A stretch of DNA of 8,402 bases from CAZBZG01 sp964496245. Its GTDB lineage: Bacteria > Planctomycetota > SZUA-567. This document shows positions 1-6,420 of the stretch, in pieces. Numbering within the stretch: position 1 is the first letter of the stretch; each line of letters opens with the position of its first letter. Both the position numbers and the translations under genes were made by a program. The notes beneath the pieces were generated by a model that saw only the letters and a program-made list of their open reading frames with translations, was not told where the DNA came from and made no database searches. The stretch covers positions 1-8,402 of the forward strand of contig CAZBZG010000213.1 of assembly GCA_964496245.1 (NCBI GenBank), in the 5' to 3' direction.

Positions 1-905
1 TGCCGCTCTTCGACGCGCTCTGTCACGCATTCGGGACCATGGCCACGGGCGGGTTCTCGCCCAAGGACGCTTCCATCGGGCATTACGCCGCTACCGGACA
101 TCCGAGTGCGCTGTACTTCGAAGTCGTCATCGATGTGTTCATGTTTCTGGCCGGCTGCAACTTCCTTCTGCACTTCCAGGCGCTGCACGGACAGTTCACC
201 GGATATCGCCGCAGCGGGGAGTTCCGGTTCTATGCCATGCTGCTGGGCGGCGCGATCGTTGTGCTCACCGGCGTGACGCACCTGTCGGGGATGGCGGGGT
301 ATGAATCCCTGGGGAGCGCCTTCCGGCAGAGCGTGTTCCAGGGCATCTCCATCACCACGACCACGGGATACTGTACCGCGGACTTCAATCAATGGCCCAC
401 GGTGGCGCGCGGGCTCATGGTGCTTCTCATGTTCTGCGGGGGATGCGCGGGATCAACGGGGGGCGGGTTGAAACAGATGCGGGTGCTGGTGGCGATCAAA
501 GGGGTCCTGCGAGAACTCCGCCGGCTGCTGCGGCCGGGCCTCGTGAATCGCATTCGCATGGGAACGGAGTCCCTCAACGACAGGCTGGTGGCGAATATTC
601 TCGGGCTCGTGCTTCTGTGGGGACTGGTCTTCGTGGTCGCCACGCTCGGCGTGGCGCTCTTCCTGGGCGACGCGCATTTCCCGGGGCAGGCGCCCAACGC
701 CGACAGCCAGCTGGTGACCGCTGGGACCGCCGTGGCCGCTACGCTCAACAACATTGGCCCCGGCCTGTCCGGGGTGGGGCCAACGTGCAACTACGGATGG
801 ATGCCGGGATCGGTCAAGGTCATCCTGATCTTCTGTATGCTCATGGGGCGGCTGGAGGTGTATTCCGTGGTCGTGGTGTTTTTGCCTCTCGCCTGGCGGC
901 GGTAG
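1..905 (+). CDS. trkH: TrkH-type potassium uptake transmembrane subunit, 5'-truncated by window edge
   Basis: The reading frame enters from the left edge (first full codon at base 3) and gives 300 residues to a TAG stop. This matches the last ~60% of TrkH, usually about 480 residues. TrkH is the K+-translocating inner-membrane subunit that works with the NAD-binding regulator TrkA; no TrkA is seen here. TrkH is built of four helix-pore-helix repeats. The second pore loop is visible at the very start (DALCHAFGTMATGGFSP), the third as SITTTTGYCTADFNQWP, and the fourth as TLNNIGPGLSGVGP. Each carries the filter glycine. Between them lies the conserved GGCAGSTGGGLKQMR segment. The C-terminus has the typical family ending (ILIFCMLMGRLEVYSVVVVF). 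The Met codon at base 39 is internal to the second filter and is not the true start. The gene is convergent with the isomerase gene. KtrB is the close alternative, but the FDALCHAF-type second loop favours TrkH. Confidence 0.93.
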   Translation, partial: PLFDALCHAFGTMATGGFSPKDASIGHYAATGHPSALYFEVVIDVFMFLAGCNFLLHFQALHGQFTGYRRSGEFRFYAMLLGGAIVVLTGVTHLSGMAGYESLGSAFRQSVFQGISITTTTGYCTADFNQWPTVARGLMVLLMFCGGCAGSTGGGLKQMRVLVAIKGVLRELRRLLRPGLVNRIRMGTESLNDRLVANILGLVLLWGLVFVVATLGVALFLGDAHFPGQAPNADSQLVTAGTAVAATLNNIGPGLSGVGPTCNYGWMPGSVKVILIFCMLMGRLEVYSVVVVFLPLAWRR

Positions 906-911
906 CGGCGA

Positions 912-927
912 GGCCGCGAATGCGGCC
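912..927 (+). terminator. small hairpin just after trkH, weak terminator candidate
   Basis: GGCCGC, a GAAT loop, then GCGGCC form a perfect 6-bp stem starting 7 nt after the trkH stop codon. Only a short GCGTTCT follows, with no real T-tract. It could therefore end transcription weakly or protect the 3' end, but it is not a textbook intrinsic terminator. Confidence 0.25.
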
Positions 928-1176
928 GCGTTCTGGTGCGAGCGGACGACAAGAGGAGCCCCAGGACGAACGCTGCGCCGCAGGGGGCGTCCTCTCCAGC
1001 AACCGGGACGTGCCCATCGAGAAGGCCAGGCCCGACCGCACGATCGGAATGCTCGGCCGGGAACGCGGCGGCGATCGCATGCGCAACGATGTTCGGCAGC
1101 ACCTCTGTACGGCGGTACGGTGAAGCGGCGATCCGCGGGCGTGCCCGGCCATCCTCATGGCCATGGCGCTGGAGGC

Positions 1177-1210
1177 GCGGGACCCCAACATGTGCGGGAC
1201 CCCAACATGT
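1177..1210. repeat. exact 17-bp tandem duplication (two copies)
   Basis: GCGGGACCCCAACATGT occurs at 1177-1193 and again, without any mismatch or spacer, at 1194-1210. Each copy ends in the palindrome ACATGT. It lies in the non-coding gap between convergent genes. The simplest reading is a recent slippage duplication; a paired protein-binding site is possible but unsupported. Confidence 0.9.
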
Positions 1211-1257
1211 TCCGAGACAGAGAATGAGAGGGTCCGCCCGGGTGGCGGGCATGCAGC

Positions 1258-2337
1258 TCACTCGGCCGGGGCTTCGCCCGTGCGCTCGGTGTCGGGGGCG
1301 GGTTGGGGTTTGTCGAGCTTCTTGAGATCGAGCAGTTCGGGCTCGGCGTTCGGGACGATCTCGATGTCCGCCTTCTCGCGGAGCGCCTTGACCCTCGCCT
1401 CGACCGCCTCGCCGGACCTGCTGTTCTTGAGATGTCCCTGGATGTCTTCTTTGACGTCCGGATAGGGCGAGAGTCCGGCCGCGCGCTTGTCCGTGACCTT
1501 GATCAGGTGGTAGCCGAACTTGGTCGTCACGATGTCGCTGACCGCGCCCTTCTCAAGCGCGAAGGCTGTTTCGCTGAAGGGCTTGACCATCTGTCCTTCC
1601 TGGAAGTAACCGAGGTCTCCGCCCTTCTCTGAACTCGGGCAGTCCGAGACATCAGCGGCGACGTCGGCGAAGGCCTCATCCTTCAGCCGCTCGCGGGCCT
1701 GCTGGATCTCCTCGTGAGCCTTGGTCTTCTGGGCCTCGGGCGCATCGGGCGCGGCCTTCACGAGGATGTGACTGGCGCGTACCTGTTCGGGATGCCGGAA
1801 ATCCTCCTGGTGTTCCTCGTAGAAGGCCTTGGATTCCTCGTCGCTGACCGTGATGTCTTTGGTAACGTGCTCCTCCACGAATTTGCGGATGGCCATGCCG
1901 CGCTCGAGACGGTCGCGCAGCGTCTGCGGGTTCAGGTTCATCATGGCGAGGGCGAGTTCGAACTGGCGGGCATCCGGGAAGCGGGACTTGAGCTGATTGA
2001 ACTCCTCGTCGACCTCCTGCTTTGCGACGTTGACCTTCTCCTGCTGGCTCGCCTGGTAGAGGAGTTCCTGGCTGATGAGACGGTCGAGCACAAGCATGCG
2101 GAGCCGCGAAGCCTGGTCCTCGGGTACGGGCTGGCCCTTCTGCATGATCTGCTGCTTGGCGCGCTTGAGCTCCTCCTGGACGCGCGCTTCGGAGATGACG
2201 GACTGGTTGACCCGCGCGGCGGTCTGGACAGTATCGGCCGGGGTCTCCTCCTCGCCCGCGCGGACGGAATCCGAAACCATCGAGCAGGGGGCAACAAGCG
2301 AGAATGCGAATGCGGCGAGAACGCGAAAATCGAGCAT
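1258..2337 (-). CDS. exported parvulin-type peptidyl-prolyl isomerase (SurA/PpiC family)
   Basis: This 359-residue protein catalyses cis-trans isomerisation of prolyl bonds and probably helps exported proteins fold in the periplasm. Residues 1-27 look like a Sec signal peptide (Arg5, a hydrophobic core, then SVRA before Gly28). Cys18 is preceded by VAP, a poor lipobox. Residues ~40-160 are a helical chaperone region of the SurA-N type. Residues ~185-283 are the parvulin domain: ASHILVK at 188-194, SDCPSSEKGGDLGYF at 231-245, GQMVKPF at 248-254 and FGYHLIKV at 274-281. These match E. coli PpiC closely, including the Cys before PS. A charged tail rich in Pro and Glu ends the protein. The ATG at 2337 is chosen because AAAGGAG sits 6 nt upstream and the signal peptide follows at once. 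The frame stays open upstream to 2754, but that part lacks a signal sequence and overlaps the divergent gene. I cannot tell SurA, PrsA or PpiD-like roles apart. Confidence 0.93.
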   Translation of the reverse strand: MLDFRVLAAFAFSLVAPCSMVSDSVRAGEEETPADTVQTAARVNQSVISEARVQEELKRAKQQIMQKGQPVPEDQASRLRMLVLDRLISQELLYQASQQEKVNVAKQEVDEEFNQLKSRFPDARQFELALAMMNLNPQTLRDRLERGMAIRKFVEEHVTKDITVSDEESKAFYEEHQEDFRHPEQVRASHILVKAAPDAPEAQKTKAHEEIQQARERLKDEAFADVAADVSDCPSSEKGGDLGYFQEGQMVKPFSETAFALEKGAVSDIVTTKFGYHLIKVTDKRAAGLSPYPDVKEDIQGHLKNSRSGEAVEARVKALREKADIEIVPNAEPELLDLKKLDKPQPAPDTERTGEAPAE

Positions 2338-2343
2338 GCAGGG

Positions 2344-2350
2344 CTCCTTT
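2344..2350 (-). promoter_or_regulatory. ribosome binding site of the isomerase gene
   Basis: On the minus strand this reads AAAGGAG, 6 nt before the ATG at 2337. It decides the start against the Met codons further upstream in the same open frame. Confidence 0.8.
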
Positions 2351-2377
2351 GACGAATTCGATCGACTTCCGCACCCT

Positions 2378-2406
2378 AGTAGACACATGCGGACCGGCGG
2401 GTGCAA
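2378..2406 (-). promoter_or_regulatory. candidate sigma70-type promoter for the isomerase gene
   Basis: On the minus strand TTGCAC (bases 2406-2401) is followed after 17 nt by TCTACT (2383-2378). The -35 keeps TTG and the -10 matches TATAAT at 4 of 6 positions. Transcription would begin about 35 nt before the start codon. Spacing is ideal but both boxes are weak, so this is a guess by pattern. Confidence 0.3.
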
Positions 2407-2475
2407 GGGATTTCCCGAGAAAGGGGAGAGGGGGGGCGGTCCTTGGAGGGCGGTGGCTGCGGGCTGCCAGCACTC

Positions 2476-2503
2476 TTGCGCGCGCGCTGGAAACGAGTAT
2501 GAT
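2476..2503 (+). promoter_or_regulatory. candidate promoter of the methyltransferase-zinc transporter cluster
   Basis: TTGCGC at 2476-2481 and TATGAT at 2498-2503 are separated by 16 nt. The -10 box differs from TATAAT at one base; the -35 keeps only TTG. Transcription would begin near 2510, leaving a leader of about 60 nt. That leader is too short for a SAM or cobalamin riboswitch and I see no such structure. No obvious AT-rich palindrome of the Zur or Fur type overlaps it. Confidence 0.4.
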
Positions 2504-2558
2504 GAGGATTTGGCTTGGCGGTGGCGGACGTGACCGTTGTTGCCGGGGCCGGTGCAAT

Positions 2559-2564
2559 GAGGAG
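2559..2564 (+). promoter_or_regulatory. ribosome binding site of the methyltransferase gene
   Basis: GAGGAG lies 8 nt before the ATG at 2573 and fits the protein start MDRKAF, just before the first conserved motif of the domain. Confidence 0.75.
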
Positions 2565-2572
2565 ATTCGTAT

Positions 2573-4471
2573 ATGGACCGCAAGGCGTTTCGAAAGCTGA
2601 CCAGCAGTCGGGTGGTGCTTCTGGACGGCGCCACAGGTACCGAGCTCGCCCGCGCGGGCATGCCCGCAGATGCCTGCCCGGAGCAGTGGGTTCTCGAGCA
2701 CCCAGATGCCCTGCAGGCGCTCCAACGGGCGTACGTGGAGGCGGGAAGCGACATCCTCTACTCGTGTACCTTCGGGGCGAATCGCCTGCGGCTCGAACGG
2801 TACGGCGTACAGGAGAACGTCGGGGAGATGAACCGCGCCCTGATCGAGATTTCGCGTAGCGTGATCGGGGATCGCCTCCTCTTCGGCGACATCGCGCCCA
2901 CGGGGCAGTTCATCGCACCGCTTGGAGAAGTCTCGTTCGAGAAGGCGGTCAAGTGCTACGGCGAACAGGTGCGCGGCTTGCTCAAGGGCGGCGTCGACGG
3001 GTTCGTGGTCGAGACCATGGTGGACGTGCAAGAGGCGCGCGCAGCGCTGCTCGCCATCCGCAGCCAGTGCGACTTGCCGGTCATGATCAGCATGACCCTG
3101 GACCGTGCGGGCCGTACGCTGACGGGGGCCGATTTCCAGACGGCTGTGGTCACGCTGCAATCGATGGGGGCCGATGCGGTGGGATGCAACTGCTCGACCG
3201 GGCCGGCGGACATCATCCATCACCTGCGCGAGGGCAAGCCCCACGCCACCGTGCCTCTCATGGCCAAGCCGAATGCGGGCATGCCGAAAGGGGGCGAAGG
3301 GTGGCAGCTCGAGTTCGATATCGATGCGGAAGAGTTTGCCAGCTACGTGCCGGAATTCGTGCGTCGCGGAGTAAACCTTCTCGGGGGGTGCTGTGGCACG
3401 ACTCCTGAGTACATACGGCTGATCAAGGAGAAGGCAGCCGCTCGCGAGGTCATTCCTCCGCAGTGCGAAGGGGTGAGTGCGATCACGTCCTCGCGCGGGG
3501 CCGTGTTCCTGGGAAGCGACCGGCCGCTCACCATCATCGGGGAGCGGATCAATCCCACGGGCAAGAAGAAACTCCTGGCCGAGCTCGCAAAGGGAGAGCT
3601 GGATCTCGTGCGGCGCTACGGGATCGACCAGGTCGAGCGCGGCGCCGCATTGCTCGACGTCAACATGGGGCACCCCAGCATCGATGAGAAGCGCATGATG
3701 CGCTCGGCCGTAGGCACGCTGGCCGAACTCACGGGAGCGCCTCTCTCGATCGATACGACCAATCCAGAGGTGTTGGAGCCGGCCTTGCGGCTCTACCCCG
3801 GCCGGGCGCTCGTGAACTCGATCTCGGCGGAGAAGGAACGGCTCGAGCGGAACCTGCCCATTGCGGCGAAGTACGGCGCCATGGTGATCGTGTTGCCCAT
3901 GAACGACGAAGGGCTGCCTGTGACTGCAAAGGAACAAAAGCAGGCCGCGGAGACCGTCATGCAGGCGGCTCAGGACCTCGACTATCACTTGCCGAGTCTC
4001 GTGCTGGACGGCATGATGCTGGCTGCGAGCGCCGACCCCCTAGCGGCGCAGCGAACGCTCGAACTCATCGAATGGGGAACGCGGGATATGGGGGTCAACA
4101 CGATGATCGGCCTTTCCAACGTGAGCTTCGGCTTGCCCGGCCGGGAATGGCTCAATGCGGGCTTTTTGTCCATGGCCATCGGCCGCGGGTTGAGCTTGGC
4201 CATTGCGAATCCGATGGACAAGCTCGTCATGGCCGCGAAGTACACGGGGGACGCGCTCTGGGGCAGGGACGAATACTCCATGGAGTACCTGCGGTACTAC
4301 CGCGCGATTCTGCAGCGCCACGAAGTGGTGCACGAGGGGGGGGACGACGGCTACGAGGAGATGTTCCCCGAGGAGGCGCCTGTGGGGATCGAGGTGCACG
4401 ACAATCCGGAAGGGATCATGGAAGACGCACTGACGCGTCGCATGTACCCCGACGGCACGGCCGAGGAGTAG
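2573..4471 (+). CDS. metH: short MetH: homocysteine S-methyltransferase plus methyltetrahydrofolate-binding domains, no cobalamin domain
   Basis: The protein has 632 residues. Residues ~10-290 form a homocysteine S-methyltransferase barrel: LLDGATGTEL at 16-25 and CTFGANRLRLERYG at 65-78. Three zinc-ligand cysteines are visible: Cys205 in GCNCS, and Cys273 and Cys274 in GGCCGTTP. Residues ~318-585 form a pterin-binding barrel: IIGERINPTGKK at 321-332, LLDVNMG at 360-366, SIDTTNP at 392-398 and GLSNVSFGLPGR at 513-524. Full-length MetH (~1,200 residues) continues into cobalamin-binding and S-adenosylmethionine reactivation domains; here the protein ends after a short acidic tail. This equals the two-domain MetH of Thermotoga maritima, whose corrinoid domain is a separate protein. 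The likely role is methyl transfer from methyltetrahydrofolate through a separate corrinoid protein to homocysteine, giving methionine in the cytoplasm. The gene is followed after 23 nt by the zinc transporter genes and probably shares their transcript. The alternative is a methyltransferase acting on another thiol. Confidence 0.92.
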   Translation: MDRKAFRKLTSSRVVLLDGATGTELARAGMPADACPEQWVLEHPDALQALQRAYVEAGSDILYSCTFGANRLRLERYGVQENVGEMNRALIEISRSVIGDRLLFGDIAPTGQFIAPLGEVSFEKAVKCYGEQVRGLLKGGVDGFVVETMVDVQEARAALLAIRSQCDLPVMISMTLDRAGRTLTGADFQTAVVTLQSMGADAVGCNCSTGPADIIHHLREGKPHATVPLMAKPNAGMPKGGEGWQLEFDIDAEEFASYVPEFVRRGVNLLGGCCGTTPEYIRLIKEKAAAREVIPPQCEGVSAITSSRGAVFLGSDRPLTIIGERINPTGKKKLLAELAKGELDLVRRYGIDQVERGAALLDVNMGHPSIDEKRMMRSAVGTLAELTGAPLSIDTTNPEVLEPALRLYPGRALVNSISAEKERLERNLPIAAKYGAMVIVLPMNDEGLPVTAKEQKQAAETVMQAAQDLDYHLPSLVLDGMMLAASADPLAAQRTLELIEWGTRDMGVNTMIGLSNVSFGLPGREWLNAGFLSMAIGRGLSLAIANPMDKLVMAAKYTGDALWGRDEYSMEYLRYYRAILQRHEVVHEGGDDGYEEMFPEEAPVGIEVHDNPEGIMEDALTRRMYPDGTAEE

Positions 4472-4482
4472 GCGGCTTGTTC

Positions 4483-4488
4483 AGGAGG
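4483..4488 (+). promoter_or_regulatory. ribosome binding site of znuA
   Basis: AGGAGG, a perfect core, stands 6 nt before the ATG at 4495, inside the 23-nt gap after the methyltransferase stop. It fixes the start; the frame itself stays open much further upstream inside the previous gene. Confidence 0.85.
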
Positions 4489-4494
4489 CAGACC

Positions 4495-5547
4495 ATGCGG
4501 GTTTCGGGAATGCGTGTGCATTTGTTGTTTGCACTGGGGGTGCTGCTCGCGATGGCCTCGCCGGCGAGGGCAGCCGCGCGGGTCACGGCGTTCGTCAGCA
4601 TCCTCCCCCAGCAGTATTTCGTGGAGCGCGTTGGCGGAGACCGGGTCGAGGTACGGGTGCTGGTGGGGCCGGGCAAGAGCCCGGCGACCTATGCTCCCAC
4701 GGCCAAGCAGCTCGCGCGCCTGTCGCAGAGCGATGTGTATTTCCGCATCGGCGTGCCGTTCGAAAGGGCGCTGATCCCCCGTATCCGCAGCAGCATGCCG
4801 GATGTGCGCATCGTGGATACACGCAAAGGCGTCGCATTGCGGGCCGTAGAGGAGGCGGGCATGCACGGCCACGCACACGGTCACGCACACGGTCACGCAC
4901 ACGGTCACGCACATGGCCACGCAGACGCAGACGGTCGCACAGATGGCGCCGACGCAGATGCGGGCGAACACGCAGATCGTGCTGCGGCGCAGGCCGCGGG
5001 CGGGAAGAGCAGCGAAGACGCGACGACCGGGCGGGATCCCCACATCTGGCTGTCGCCGCGGCTCGTGCGCAAACAGGCAAGGACCATCCGCGACGCTCTG
5101 ATCGAGATCGACCCGGAGGGGGGCGAAACCTACCAGTCCGCGTGCCGGGCGTTTGTCGCCGATCTGGAGGCTCTGGATGCCGAGCTGAGGCAAGCGCTGG
5201 CGCCGCTCAAAGGGAGGTCGCTTTTGGTGTTCCACCCGGCCTATGGCTATTTCGCTGACGCCTACGGACTCGAACAGAAGGCGATCGAGGCCGAAGGGAA
5301 GGCGCCGACCGCAAAGCAGCTCGCACGCATCATCCGACTCGCGCGGGAGGAAGAAGCGCGGGTCCTGTTCGTGCAGCCGCAGTTCGACCAGTCATCGGCG
5401 CGCGCGGTGGCCCAGGCCATCGACGGTGTGGTCGTGCCCCTCGACCCTCTGGGGTACGACTACATGGAGAACATGCGGGAGATGGCGCAGAACGTCGCGG
5501 ATGCACTGAATGCGAAGCGCAGGCCGGAACCGCAGGACAGGGAGTAA
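4495..5547 (+). CDS. znuA: ZnuA-like metal ABC transporter substrate-binding protein with histidine-rich loop
   Basis: This 350-residue protein belongs to the cluster of periplasmic binding proteins that bring Zn2+ or Mn2+ to an ABC importer. Residues 1-26 are a Sec signal peptide ending ASPARA; there is no lipobox. The mature domain starts VTAFVSILPQQYFVERVGG (30-48). Family metal ligands seen are His183 (DPHIWLSP), His247 (VFHPAYGYF) and Asp317 (VPLDPLG). The first ligand normally lies in a P-H-x-Y-x-P motif, but here the segment reads PGKSPATYAPT (59-69), with Ala64 in place of His. Between the two lobes is a loop (123-143) with ten His alternating with Gly or Ala, followed by an Asp-rich stretch (144-161). 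Such loops are typical of zinc-specific rather than manganese-specific members. An alternative start at the Met codon six residues in is possible. The ATPase and permease genes follow. Zinc is inferred from the His loop and context; Mn or Ni cannot be excluded. Confidence 0.92.
   Translation: MRVSGMRVHLLFALGVLLAMASPARAAARVTAFVSILPQQYFVERVGGDRVEVRVLVGPGKSPATYAPTAKQLARLSQSDVYFRIGVPFERALIPRIRSSMPDVRIVDTRKGVALRAVEEAGMHGHAHGHAHGHAHGHAHGHADADGRTDGADADAGEHADRAAAQAAGGKSSEDATTGRDPHIWLSPRLVRKQARTIRDALIEIDPEGGETYQSACRAFVADLEALDAELRQALAPLKGRSLLVFHPAYGYFADAYGLEQKAIEAEGKAPTAKQLARIIRLAREEEARVLFVQPQFDQSSARAVAQAIDGVVVPLDPLGYDYMENMREMAQNVADALNAKRRPEPQDRE
4870..4917 (+). repeat. 12-bp tandem repeat encoding His-Ala-His-Gly in znuA
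   Basis: CACGCACACGGT occurs three times exactly (4870-4881, 4882-4893, 4894-4905) and a fourth time with two changes (CACGCACATGGC, 4906-4917). Each unit encodes His-Ala-His-Gly. A degenerate GCAGAC repeat, encoding Ala-Asp, follows. Because the unit is a multiple of three, slippage would lengthen or shorten the metal-binding loop without breaking the frame. Confidence 0.93.
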
Positions 5548-5549
5548 CG

Positions 5550-5568
5550 CGCACGGCCCCCACGTGCG
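5550..5568 (+). other. small hairpin in the znuA-znuC gap
   Basis: CGCAC and GTGCG pair across a 9-nt loop just after the znuA stop, in the only sizeable gap (75 nt) of the cluster. There is no T-tract, so it is unlikely to stop transcription. It could shape mRNA stability so that the binding protein is made in excess over the ATPase and permease. This is weak and inferred from position. Confidence 0.2.
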
Positions 5569-5610
5569 GCTGGAGACGGAGGCGGGGGAGCGGCCGGTGT
5601 TGTCCGCGCT

Positions 5611-5616
5611 GGAGAG
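5611..5616 (+). promoter_or_regulatory. ribosome binding site that selects a TTG start for znuC
   Basis: GGAGAG lies 6 nt upstream of the TTG at 5623. No ATG or GTG is available in frame close by, and the first ABC motif follows soon after. The TTG is therefore the best start. Confidence 0.7.
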
Positions 5617-5622
5617 ATTGCG

Positions 5623-6420
5623 TTGAGCGATACGCCGATTGTCGAATTCGCGGACGTCTGCTTCTCCTACGAGCGCGAGGAGGTGTTGCACAACGTAAGC
5701 CTGAAGGTGCCCAAGCGGGCTCTCGTGGCCTGCGTCGGTCCCAATGGCGGAGGCAAGACCACGCTGTTGCGACTGACGCTCGGGCTGCTTGCGCCGCAGC
5801 GCGGCAGTGTGCGGGTCTTCGGCGCGTCGCCGACGGGGGTGCGCAGCCGGGTGGGGTATGTTCCGCAGTCGGTACGGTTCGACGCCGACTTTCCGGTGAC
5901 CGTCGAGGACGTGGTGCTGATGGGGCGTGTGGAGCAGCACGCAGTCGGTCCCTATTCGCGCATGGACCGCGACATGGCTCGGCAGGCGCTGGCGTGGGTA
6001 GGACTCGAGCGGTTGGCATCCCGTCCTTACGCGTCCGTGTCCGGGGGGGAACGCCAACGGATCCTGATCGGCCAGGCCTTGGCCACGGATCCGGAGCTCC
6101 TGCTCATGGACGAACCCACGGCCAACGTGGATGCCGTGGTGCAACATTCGATCTACGAGCTGCTCAAGGAGCTCAATGCACGCCTCACCATCGTGGTGGT
6201 GTCGCACAACCTCAACGTCGTGACACGCCACGCTACGCACGTGATCTGCGTCAACCGCACGGCCGTGCTGCGTCCCATGAACGAGCTGGACGCGCATTGC
6301 CTCCAGGAGGCCTATGGCGGAGACATGACGGTTTTGCAGCACGAGGCCACCTGTCACATCCTGGATCCCTCCGAGATCATGGAGAAGCCGCACCGGGCCG
6401 AAACCAGCGGGGAGGCCTGA
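5623..6420 (+). CDS. znuC: ZnuC-like metal ABC transporter ATP-binding protein (TTG start)
   Basis: This 265-residue cytoplasmic ATPase drives the importer. All nucleotide-binding motifs are intact: Walker A GPNGGGKTT at 39-47, Q-loop Gln82 in GYVPQS, signature SGGERQR at 140-146, Walker B LLLMDEP at 159-165, D-loop NVDA at 168-171 and switch His195 in VVSHNLNVV. The region FDADFPVTVEDVVLMGR (86-102) is typical of the manganese/zinc importer ATPases (ZnuC, MntB, TroB). A tail of some 40 residues follows the core. The length is normal for the family. Translation starts at TTG, suggesting modest expression compared with the binding protein, which has a perfect Shine-Dalgarno site. The stop codon overlaps the permease start by one base (TGATG), so the two subunits are probably translationally coupled, as expected for partners in one complex. 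Confidence 0.94.
   Translation: MSDTPIVEFADVCFSYEREEVLHNVSLKVPKRALVACVGPNGGGKTTLLRLTLGLLAPQRGSVRVFGASPTGVRSRVGYVPQSVRFDADFPVTVEDVVLMGRVEQHAVGPYSRMDRDMARQALAWVGLERLASRPYASVSGGERQRILIGQALATDPELLLMDEPTANVDAVVQHSIYELLKELNARLTIVVVSHNLNVVTRHATHVICVNRTAVLRPMNELDAHCLQEAYGGDMTVLQHEATCHILDPSEIMEKPHRAETSGEA
6409..6415 (+). promoter_or_regulatory. ribosome binding site of znuB inside the end of znuC
   Basis: GGGGAGG ends 4 nt before the ATG at 6420, inside the last codons of znuC. Together with the TGATG overlap it supports coupled translation and fixes the permease start. Confidence 0.7.

Larger units (their letters stand above)
906..1257. other. 352-base non-coding gap between convergent genes
   Basis: I see no convincing gene here. 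Several frames are open on both strands, as is common at this GC content. None has a Shine-Dalgarno site with a recognisable product, and their compositions (Arg/Pro/Ala-rich) look like shadows. The gap holds the hairpin after trkH, a second perfect hairpin at 1147-1162 (GGCCAT, loop CCTC, ATGGCC), and a 17-bp tandem duplication. Near the isomerase stop there is a 5-bp stem at 1236-1250 (GCCCG, loop GGTGG, CGGGC). On the minus strand that stem is followed by a pyrimidine-rich stretch, so it may help end the isomerase transcript. Both flanking genes run into this gap, so it is a terminator region by position. Confidence 0.6.

Noticed and set aside
791..1261. Minus-strand open frame of 156 codons across the gap after trkH
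   Set aside because: It overlaps the ends of both flanking genes, has no Shine-Dalgarno site that I can see, and its Arg/His/Pro composition looks like noise. No family is recognisable.
936..1325. Plus-strand open frame of 129 codons in the same gap
   Set aside because: Composition and lack of motifs suggest chance. It runs into the antisense of the isomerase gene.
2504..2572. SAM or cobalamin riboswitch in the leader of the methyltransferase gene
   Set aside because: The leader from the candidate promoter is only about 60 nt and I see none of the conserved stems or box sequences. It is too short for these classes.
2400..2572. Zur or Fur operator near the start of the zinc cluster
   Set aside because: I looked for an AT-rich palindrome of the usual type around the candidate promoter and saw none. 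A lineage-specific motif cannot be excluded by eye.
2338..2754. Upstream extension of the isomerase reading frame (139 more codons)
   Set aside because: It would bury the signal peptide, ignore the AAAGGAG site before the ATG at 2337, and overlap the divergent gene.
1676..3988. Very long minus-strand open frame of 770 codons running antisense to the methyltransferase gene and into the isomerase gene
   Set aside because: It overlaps two well-supported genes in other frames, is rich in Arg, His and Pro, and has no domain I recognise. Its last part is the isomerase gene read in the wrong frame. Long antisense frames are expected at this GC content.
4351..5235. Minus-strand open frame of 294 codons antisense to znuA
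   Set aside because: It is a mirror of the GC-biased znuA codons; the Cys/Val/Thr repeats are the complement of the His-Gly repeat. No support.
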